Positions 56,642 through 64,000 of a stretch of DNA of 64,000 nt are shown here, in pieces. The notes under the pieces were generated by a model that saw nothing but the letters and a program-made list of their open reading frames with translations, made no database searches and was not told where the DNA came from. The DNA is from Allomyces arbusculus (taxonomy: Eukaryota > Blastocladiomycota > Blastocladiomycetes > Blastocladiales > Blastocladiaceae). Within the stretch, counting starts at the first letter, position 1. Every line of letters starts with the position of its first letter. The stretch lies in the NCBI GenBank assembly GCA_027604705.1, contig JADHYV010000051.1, positions 83,761 through 147,760 on the forward strand, read 5' to 3'. The position numbers and the translations under genes were made by a program.

Positions 56642-58800
56642 ATGGCCGACAATGCATCAACAACAACGTCCAATGCGGCGCCGTCGATTGGCTATGAACT
56701 GCTCCAGCAACCTGCACTAGCGGGCGATCACGACGCGCGGATCCATGCCATGGAGCGCGACGGGTTCACGTTTGTCGTTGCGCCCGTACAAGCTCAAGGC
56801 GCACCGGGGGCTGCTGGCGTGAACGCAAACGTTTCAGCTGCAGACCTGCGGGCCCCGTTGGATCGCACCGAGCTGGTCATTCAAGGACCAGGTGCGCGAG
56901 TTTGTTTTGTTCATGGCGTGGGCATCGTGAGGTGGACGACGCTGATCAATCTTGTCTCGGGATCACGCTCAATCAAGACTTTGCCACCGTCACGGTCGCG
57001 ACGGTGCCGACCATGTTCGACACGGCCACGGTCAAGGACGAGGTGCTGCGTAACAAGGCGTCTCTGGTCCGTTCTTGAAGCAGTTCCTCAGTTGATATGA
57101 CCAGCTCAAGCTCATGTCGCATCATTCTCCCGTACCTAGCACTTCCGCCGTCTCGTGCATTGGACCGGCCATCTCGGAGTCTCGGCCGTGCAAGTACCGC
57201 TGCCCAGCGACGCGACCGCGATCCCGGAATTCGCACGGCAACTGCTCGCGCACGCGATCCCGCTCCTACCTTATTCGGCACTGTGGGTGCGCGTACCTCT
57301 CGGCGACGCAGATGCATGGTCGCGGTGGAACCTGGCGCGCACACTGACAGGTCACCACGTCAAGCTTCAAGTCCTGCTCGACATTGGCGCCGACTTGCCC
57401 GACGGCCCGACCGACTGCACTCTGGCTCGCTGGCGCGGCGAGCCGTTGGCCGCGATCTCCCTGCGCACATCGGCCTTCTTGACCAACAAAAAGGGCTACC
57501 CGGTGCTCTCCAAGGCGCACCAGGCACTCGTGCGCCCGATCCTCGTGCGCAACCCGCACGTGATCGTGTCGCACGACGGCGCCCAGCGCGACTTGGCCGC
57601 GTACCAGCAATACGTGGCGTTCCTGTTCCGGTCGCAGCCGGCGCCGTCGGTGATTGACCAGTTTGCGGCCGGGTACCACGACTACCTGCAGAACCCGCTG
57701 CAGCCGCTCATGGACAATCTCGAGGCGCAGACCTACGAGGTGTTTGAGCGCGATCCCGTCAAGTATGCGCAGTACCAGGAGGCCACGCGCAAGTGTCTTG
57801 TGGACCGTGGGCCGCAACCACAGGTGGTCATGGTGGTTGGCGCCGGCCCGCGTGGCCCGCTCGTCGACTGTGTCCTGCGCGCGTCGGCCGAGGCAGAGGT
57901 CGCGGTGAAAGTGTATGCCGTGGAAAAGAACGCGAACGCACTCGTGTCGCTCCGGCACAAGCAGCGCAGCGTGTGGGGCGACCAGGTCGAGGTCGTGTTT
58001 GCCGACATGCGTACGTGGCAGGCGCCGGAACCGTGCGATATCTTGGTCTCGGAGCTGCTTGGGTCGTTTGGTGACAATGAGCTGTCGCCCGAGTGCCTTG
58101 ACGGCGTGCAGCATGTGCTCAAGCGTACGGTTTCTGTGACTTTTTTCGGTGACTCTTGCTTGGTGCGGGCTGCGGTGCTCACTTTATTTCTTCTGACGTC
58201 CCCATAGCCGATGGCGTGAGCATCCCGCATTCCTACACGCCGTTCTGGGCACCTGTCTCGTCGAGCAAGCTCTGGACCGAGGCGAGTGCGGCCAAGACGG
58301 TTGCGGCGCTCGAGACGCCCTACGTGGTCATGATCCGCGACGCGACGGTGCTCGCAGACCCACAGCCCGTGTGGACGTTTACGCACCCGGTGCCCGTGGC
58401 GACGATGCAGCCTGAGAACGCGCACAACGAGCGGTACAGCATGACTGAATTTACGATGCGCGACGAGGCGCTGGTGCACGGCATGGCCGGGTACTTTGAG
58501 TGCGTGCTTTACAAGGACGTCCTGCTGAGCACGGTGCCGGCGACACACTCCAAGGACATGACGTCGTGGTTCCCCATTTACTTCCCTGTGCGGTTCCCTA
58601 TCGCTGTGCCCAAGGGCGCGCGCGTGCAGGCGCACCTCTGGCGCGCGACCGGATCGCACAAGGTGTGGCACGAGTGGAGCGTTGTCCCACTGGCAGCTCC
58701 GGCAGCGGACGGGCATGCGAGTGAGCCGGCACGGATGCCGGCTGGGTACGCGAGCCTGATCCACAACGCGGGCGGGCGGAGCTACGGGATTGGATTGTAG
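56642..58800 (+). CDS. PRMT5: type II protein arginine methyltransferase PRMT5 (Hsl7/Skb1)
   Basis: Four exons, 56642-56891, 56978-57066, 57140-58124 and 58208-58800 (donors GTGCGC, GTCCGT, GTACGG), give 638 residues. The N-terminal TIM-barrel part includes LVIQGPDFATVTVATV, DEVLRNKASLHFRRLVHW and FLTNKKGYPVLSKAH. The hinge DYLQNPLQPLMDNLEAQTYE precedes the catalytic domain, which has the double-E loop VSELLGSFGDNELSPECLDG. Then come DGVSIPHSYTPFWAPVSSSK, SWFPIYFPVRFPI and the C-terminal GRSYGIGL. The enzyme makes symmetric dimethylarginine on histones and Sm proteins. In motif I the usual GAGRGPL appears as GAGPRGPL, one residue longer. Exon 2 is only 89 nt, and it is required to match the family around the second N-terminal strand. 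Confidence 0.92.
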
Positions 58801-59243
58801 TTGTCGGTCATGTCGATGTCGTCGTTGGCTCAGATGCAGTTGCAGTCGTGGAACTTTGATCGTTGTTCTTGACCGGAGAAAAGTGGCGAAACTGGGCAAA
58901 AGCCGGGCGAAAGCGGCCGAGCGTAATGCCGCGTAATGAAGTGGGATGCAATGAAGCCTCCGTTCGCCACACACCGTCGTCACGGCCGCCACCGTCTTCC
59001 TCGAGCCACCAGCGCCCACCACCACGACGGGACTGCACGGCACTTGGGGCAGTCGACGCACGCCCTCCTCTCCCGCACCCGCTGGGCCTGGCCGTGCCCT
59101 GGATGGACCCGCCTAGCTCGAGCTGACGACGACAACGGCGACTGTGCGACCATCAACCGGTCGTCGCAACCACCTGGCCCCAATCCGGTGCCAAACGCTC
59201 GCACAAGTAAGCAGCAACTGCTCGATCCACCCTCCACTTTTCC
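58801..59243. other. intergenic between PRMT5 and the PH-like gene
   Basis: This is the promoter and leader of the gene at 59244. The right part is GC-rich with open but unsupported frames. No TATA box was seen. Confidence 0.4.
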
Positions 59244-61877
59244 ATGCTGTCATGTAACCCGACCTCGCGTCGCCGCGGGCGGCGCCGGCGCCCATCGAGC
59301 TTCGAGTCGGCAATGACCGCGTCCAACTGGACGACCGACCCGTACTCGCGCCCCGCCGAGGCGAACCAGCGACTGAGCACGGGCCCGGTCGAGCGCGCCG
59401 CGGGCTACTGCAACATCTACGACCCGTCGGCCTTCTTCCACCCGTGGCGACGCCGGTTCGTGCGGCTCGCGGCGCATCCGGCGCAGGCCACGCTCTCGAT
59501 CCATCAGGCGCCGACTGTACCCGCTCTTGCACTGCTGCAACTCGCAGCGGGATCAGCCGTGCGTATCGTTGACTATCGCGGGCGCACATGCGTGCGCGTC
59601 GACGCGCCTGCTGCGAGTAGTAGCGCCGACGCCGTCGCGTGGTACTTGAACCCGCTGTCGGCCGAGGATCTGGGGCGCTGGCTCGATACGTTGCGTGCTG
59701 CCGTGCTTGCACTGCAGATGGAGCAGCGGCGGTCGTCGCGCGCGTTTGTTGTTTTGCACGACTTGATGGCGCAGCAGGACGGGACTGCCGCCGCCGCGTC
59801 GTCGTCTGCCATCCAGGCGCAGCCGCTGCCCATGTCGCGCGAGCAGTGGAGGCAGCAGCACCAACAACAACAACAACAACAACAACAACAGCAGCAGCAG
59901 TTGCATCAGCAAGCCCCGCCGGCGTCTGGGCCGCACCCAGAACAGCCATTGCATCAGCAAGCGCCGCTCCCAGCTCCGCTCCCAGCAACGCATGACCCGC
60001 AGCTTCCCCCGCCGCGGCAGGCACACACGAACGCCGCACCTGTCCACCGTGCAGCATCCGCGCCGTCGCGCGGACTCGCATCCCGCGGTCAACGGCCTGT
60101 TGCGCCGCGCAGCGAGTCGCAACCTGTGCTCGGTGCCGCTTACGCGTCCACGACCACGGCACCTCCCCGCGCGCTGCACCCGGTCCCGGAAATCAGCTTG
60201 ACGGCACCGGCTCCAACGGCCGCGCCGCCACCGCGTACTGCGCAGGTTCGGCCAGACGCTAGCACGAGCTCGCTCGCTGGGACGGGTTCGCAGGTCGGCG
60301 TTGCATCACAAGTCGGCGTCGGCTCGCATGCTGGGACGAACTCGCAGGTTGACGGGGGTATGACGCGCGTGGCCGTGGTCCCGAACCCAAATCGCGGCAC
60401 GGCACCGCGGCAGTTGGTCCCAGCATCGTCGATGCCCAACTTGCACGATCTCGCGCCGGCACGGAGTAGCAACGACGCGCCGCCACCGCGCCGTAATCCC
60501 GCGAACCATGGTGCTGTGGGTGCCGCACCGCCGCGGCAGAGCAACGAACCGAACGGGCCACCCGCACCGCGCCGTGCAGCCGCTTCGGCCGAAGCCCCGC
60601 CGCGGCAGAGCAATGAGCCGAACAGACCACCCCCTCCACGTCGTACAGTCGCTTCGGCCGAGGCACCACTGCCTCCGCGGCAGAGCAACGAGTTGCGTGG
60701 GCCACCACCGGCTCGGCGGCACCACCCGGAACCGGTACGCGTCACTGGACCGAGTGAGCCATCGCCAATGTCGCCGCGCACGTCGGACCCGGCACGGATG
60801 CTTCCCGGCACGCTGCCATTGAAATTGGCACCTGCACGGCCGGCCGCGGCCGAAACAGTGCAGCCAGCCGCTGCGACGGGCGCGACGGCTCCTGTTCCGC
60901 CCGCGACTGCATTGCCGACCTCGGCTGCGTCGAGACCGGCGCCGACTTCTGCTCTTGCCGCTGCGCCGGCACAGCCGCAAGCTATGGCGAACCCGCCCGT
61001 CGCACCCGTCGCTCATATGAGGGCCGATCACGCCGGCACCCCCGCGTCGTTCCGCGACTCGATTGCGTCGTCAGCGCCGTCGGACGACGCGTTCGAGCAA
61101 CATTTGATGTTCCGCACGCACGCGCCGAAGCCGAGCCCTCTGGCCAACAACGCGATTGCCTCGGTCGCGTCCTCGGCTGCGTTTTTCGCGTCGCGCGCAC
61201 CGTCGGAGCTCGGCGACCACTCGGAAACGTCGGTGCGCACTGAAGCGCTCTACTTGCACACTCAAGCTGCCGCTACGAATGCAGGGCCCGTGCCGACCAT
61301 CCCGCAGCTGGTTGCCAACATGATTTCTCGCCCGCCGCCAGACGAGTACCGACCGACACCGAGTGTTGTCAGTACGCCGGCAACGTCGATGGCGCTAGCA
61401 ACTGCCTCTACGACCGCGCCGGCGCCCACCGATTCTGCGCCGGTGACGCACCGCGTCCCGCTCATTCGCAACCCGAGTCGGCGGTACCCGGGCGACTCGA
61501 ACGGGGCTGCCCCCGCCACCGCACATCCCGTTGCCTCGGGTCCTGCTCCACCAGCGCGGTCACGGTCACAGTCGCGTGGTCGGACTGCTGCCCCTACCAA
61601 CGCGCAGCAAGCGCAGTCACCCAACAACGCACAGCCAGCACAAGCACCTTCCGCCGCGAACGCACCTCCTCCCGTGCGCCGCGCTGCGAGCCGTGGCCGT
61701 ACAGCACACGTGAATGGAGACATGGTCGCGCCAGCACCTTCACGATCTCAGTCGCGGTCGCGTGCGACGTCGCCTGCCGACGCCCAGCACGCGGAGGTGA
61801 TGCGTGCTCGGGCCGCAGCACAGCAGCAGCAACAGTATTCGCAACAGTACCCTGGGACGGTAGCTGTTGCGCCGTGA
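59244..61877 (+). CDS. PH-like domain protein with long disordered repeat-rich tail
   Basis: A single exon encodes 877 residues from the first ATG (59244) or 854 from the ATG at 59313 (MTASNWTTD), which may be the true start. Residues about 50-155 resemble a PH domain: GYCNIYDPSAFFHPWRRRFV, ATLSIHQ, AVRIVDYRGRTCVRV and LSAEDLGRWLDTLRAAVLAL, the last being the C-terminal helix with its Trp. The remaining 700 residues are low-complexity: a Gln run at about 59852-59900, three copies of a PPRQSNEPNGPPAPRR-type repeat at about 60529-60720, and SQVG repeats. Arg/Ser stretches follow. It may link membrane phosphoinositides to a scaffold through Pro-rich sites, but that is inference. Confidence 0.6.
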   Translation: MLSCNPTSRRRGRRRRPSSFESAMTASNWTTDPYSRPAEANQRLSTGPVERAAGYCNIYDPSAFFHPWRRRFVRLAAHPAQATLSIHQAPTVPALALLQLAAGSAVRIVDYRGRTCVRVDAPAASSSADAVAWYLNPLSAEDLGRWLDTLRAAVLALQMEQRRSSRAFVVLHDLMAQQDGTAAAASSSAIQAQPLPMSREQWRQQHQQQQQQQQQQQQQLHQQAPPASGPHPEQPLHQQAPLPAPLPATHDPQLPPPRQAHTNAAPVHRAASAPSRGLASRGQRPVAPRSESQPVLGAAYASTTTAPPRALHPVPEISLTAPAPTAAPPPRTAQVRPDASTSSLAGTGSQVGVASQVGVGSHAGTNSQVDGGMTRVAVVPNPNRGTAPRQLVPASSMPNLHDLAPARSSNDAPPPRRNPANHGAVGAAPPRQSNEPNGPPAPRRAAASAEAPPRQSNEPNRPPPPRRTVASAEAPLPPRQSNELRGPPPARRHHPEPVRVTGPSEPSPMSPRTSDPARMLPGTLPLKLAPARPAAAETVQPAAATGATAPVPPATALPTSAASRPAPTSALAAAPAQPQAMANPPVAPVAHMRADHAGTPASFRDSIASSAPSDDAFEQHLMFRTHAPKPSPLANNAIASVASSAAFFASRAPSELGDHSETSVRTEALYLHTQAAATNAGPVPTIPQLVANMISRPPPDEYRPTPSVVSTPATSMALATASTTAPAPTDSAPVTHRVPLIRNPSRRYPGDSNGAAPATAHPVASGPAPPARSRSQSRGRTAAPTNAQQAQSPNNAQPAQAPSAANAPPPVRRAASRGRTAHVNGDMVAPAPSRSQSRSRATSPADAQHAEVMRARAAAQQQQQYSQQYPGTVAVAP
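59852..59900 (+). repeat. CAG/CAA tract encoding polyglutamine
   Basis: A near-continuous run of CAG and CAA codons within the PH-like gene encodes a Gln-rich stretch with two histidines. The length is likely polymorphic. Confidence 0.85.
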
Positions 61878-62240
61878 TTTTGGTCTTTTTGTCCGACTTG
61901 GAGTGTTGTCGCATTATTTTTTGCTTCCCCAGCGACCACTTGTACAGCCCTAGCATAGCGCGATGTTCCGCTCCTTTCTTTCGCCGTGGTCCACACTTCT
62001 TTCCCATTTCTTAATTCTTCCCACTCGGCTGATTGTGCAAGCGCGTAGAATTTGTAGATGAAGAGGTGGAGAACAGAATGCAGTTTGACATGAGTTTGGA
62101 AGTGACAGCAATCTTGAGTTGACTCATCTCACTTTCATTTCCGTGGTTGCGGCTGCCGTGCAACTGTCGAAACTCAACACACTCTCCCTCCCAGCCGCCG
62201 CTACTTCTCATCCTTTCCAGCACCGCAAATACGTCCGACA
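61878..62240. other. intergenic
   Basis: This is the 3' flank of the PH-like gene and the upstream region of the pseudogene. No supported gene is present. Confidence 0.45.
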
Positions 62241-63600
62241 ATGGCCAGCATCATCTCCACCAACTCGCTCGTGCCAGTCGCCCGGCTACCGCCCAAGCCG
62301 CTCAAACTCGACCAGATGCCGTTTGACAATTTTCCTTGTATCACTGCGCGCACCCACGGCCCAGCGTCGCATGCCAAGTCGCGACCAAACGTGGGTCGCA
62401 TTGACTTGCTTCACCTCGCACTCGCGGCGCTGACCCTGTTTGCGCCGTGCCTGCGCATTGCGATCCGACGTGCAAGTACTGCCTTTGAATCGTACCAGCG
62501 TTCCATATCCGTGACTCGTGGCAGTCTCGCTGCTCCATCATCTTCCGATATCATCACCGTGGCTTCACACGATATTGGCCGCATCGTACGTGCGGTGACA
62601 CGCCGCTCCACTATGTTTACCCCAATTCCGCGTCAAGAGTCCGTTACCCTGCTGCTGCCGTTGCGTGAAAGCGACTGCTCACTCTTGCCTAGCCCATTCA
62701 TGTACTCAAATGCACTTGATTGTTCGCTTGTGCACGCTTCACGTCAACGCTGACCGCCCTCACGATGGACAACTTCTTTTGCAACATGCTCCGGATGTAG
62801 ACAATGCAACCGGTCAATGTGGCGCTTGCCCGTGTTCTCGCGCTCTTTGCTCTACCTCGGACAAGGCTCAGGAGCTTGTGCACCTCTGCTGCAATTGCGC
62901 GAACGGATGCTTCAACTTGATCTCCTTAACTCGCGCTGACATCTTCCACTCGAAGTCAAGCATCTGGGTGTGCCTATTCGCTCAAATGACGGCTTCGCCT
63001 GCCAATCACCAAAACGACGAAGTCGAATAATGGCCGCAGTTTATTGCTTTCAGGCTCCTGGCTGCGCACCTCCCATTCGCTATGCGGGAAATGACTGCTT
63101 TGCTCTCCAAATGGCGAGCTAACATTTTTCGAACTGCTCCGACTCTGACCTGTCTTGCCCTGTCGGACATCCACTCTTATTGTTTGTCCAATCCGGTCGG
63201 ACTCTGGCAAGTTATGCAGCGGCTGCTACCAGCAGTCACCAACGTGATTCTTGAAGGCTGGTCCTTGGGCGGCACAACTGCGGTCCTGTCAATTGCTCCC
63301 CACTTACCGCCCCATCTTGTGACTTTGACTTTGCGCCGCTGGAGCTGATCGATGCCGACATGTCACTGTTTCATTGGCCACTGTTGTTGCAGCACGTTGA
63401 CTTGAGCGGGAACCACTTCACAGTGCAGTCAACATTTATCTGCCACTGCACCACGGGCTCAAGACACTCGACCTCCATGTGAGTCGCTGGTTGCTGATAC
63501 ATGAGGCGCTGCCGACCTCGCTGCGCGTGCTCATGCTTAAGACCAACATGACTAACGATCACATCTTGCATGCACTGATTGTCCACACAGTTTGGTCACT
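62241..63600 (+). pseudogene. LRR-type gene remnant, second member of the family seen at 24.1-24.6 kb
   Basis: The first frame (62241-62753) starts MASIISTNSLVPVARLPPK and includes GRIDLLHLALAALTLFAPCL, RIAIRRASTAF and RGSLAAPSSSDIITVASHDI, then stops. Leucine-rich pieces continue in other frames: LLQLRERMLQLDLL near 62890, PTLTCLALSDIHSY and VTNVILEGWSLGGTTAVL near 63150-63300, LLQHVDLSGNHF near 63390, LKTLDLH near 63460, and LPTSLRVLMLKTNM near 63510. The order suits an N-terminal (perhaps F-box-like) region followed by leucine-rich repeats. The frame changes and stops are too many to fix with plausible introns, so I call it a pseudogene. Introns or sequencing errors could explain part of this. 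Confidence 0.55.
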
Positions 63601-63875
63601 AGCTGGACCGTCAACCAGGATGGGGTTGCAAACCGCGCCCCACACAATTATCAGCCCGGCTGCCGTGCGGGAGCTTAAGGCTGAACGCTGTTGTGGCGCC
63701 GTAGCCATGATTATTGGTTTGGGAACAGAAGTGAATCTGATTTCTTTACGCTGATTAGCCATCACATGCAATCTGCAGTATTGACCTCAGGAAAATACGT
63801 TAATGTCATGCTATCTAAGATCGAAGGCATGGAGTTCGTTTAACAATCCGCGACCGCTAATACTCTCATGCAAAC

Positions 63876-64000
63876 ATGGCCATGTTACCGTCATCTGGCA
63901 AAAGCACAGCTTTCATGCTGCCGTCTCCACCCGCCGCGGTGCCGACCGCGACCGCGGCCACGACGGCCGACCTCGTCCAGCAGATGAGCGACCTGCCCAA
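63876..64000 (+). CDS. start of a gene cut by the right edge
   Basis: An ATG at 63876 opens a frame to the end of the window (41 full codons): MAMLPSSGKSTAFMLPSPP, an Ala/Thr-rich stretch and DLVQQMSDLP. The base composition switches back to GC-rich here, in contrast to the preceding pseudogene, which supports a new gene. The family is unknown; it could be another member of the MA-start family. Confidence 0.4.
   Translation, partial: MAMLPSSGKSTAFMLPSPPAAVPTATAATTADLVQQMSDLP

Noticed and set aside
1-64000. tRNA genes, CRISPR arrays, transposons with terminal repeats
   Set aside because: No B-box-like tRNA signature, regular spacer array, reverse transcriptase, transposase or long terminal repeat was recognised by eye. 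A tRNAscan-SE and RepeatMasker run would settle this.

Overview
This 64 kb window is nuclear DNA of a fungus: GC-rich coding sequence, many short introns (about 50-160 nt), and single-gene transcription units on both strands. The content points to a zoosporic, early-diverging fungus, most likely Blastocladiomycota (Allomyces/Catenaria-like). Fungal-type markers are a chitin synthase with a motor-like domain and DEK_C tail, a fungalysin (M36) peptidase and SSZ1. An axonemal dynein assembly factor (DNAAF3) implies flagellated zoospores, and B12-dependent methylmalonyl-CoA mutase is known in basal fungi but missing from most Dikarya. The phylum call is inference from gene content; no marker phylogeny was run.

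Layout. 0.5-7.3 kb: SDHAF3, proteasome subunit beta-4 (PRE1/PSMB2), ribosomal protein eS30, glycine cleavage T-protein, and a Srp40/NOLC1-like nucleolar protein. 7.9-14 kb: a fusion of a putative glycerophosphotransferase-like domain with an endonuclease/exonuclease/phosphatase domain, ESCRT-III Vps24/CHMP3, and an RRM protein with a UAP56-binding-like N-terminus. 14.2-21.7 kb: tRNA ribose methyltransferase TRM3/TARBP1 and leukotriene-A4-hydrolase-type aminopeptidase. 21.8-29 kb: two tandem secreted class-3 lipases separated by a decayed gene copy, then a 2.3 kb gene-poor stretch. 29-45 kb: chitin synthase, an unrecognised multipass membrane protein, a PPR-like protein, NCS2/CTU2 and DNAAF3. 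46-58.8 kb: fungalysin, a U2 snRNA gene, SSZ1, methylmalonyl-CoA mutase and PRMT5. 59-64 kb: a PH-like low-complexity protein, an LRR-type pseudogene related to the one at 24 kb, and the start of a gene running off the edge.

Common threads. Mitochondrial genes (SDHAF3, GCV1, MUT), translation and tRNA modification genes (eS30, SSZ1, TRM3, NCS2) and secreted hydrolases (two lipases, fungalysin) are interspersed without operon-like order. Clear TATA boxes precede the lipases, the fungalysin, the aminopeptidase and the U2 gene. Exons were joined by hand using reading frame, GT-AG borders and family resemblance. About three quarters of the 56 introns modelled have C at donor position +4 (GTNCGY), with CTGAC-type branch sites. 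The local U2 snRNA reads GUAGUU where GUAGUA is the usual branch-site-pairing sequence. These splicing features and the two-domain fusion protein are the most interesting observations.
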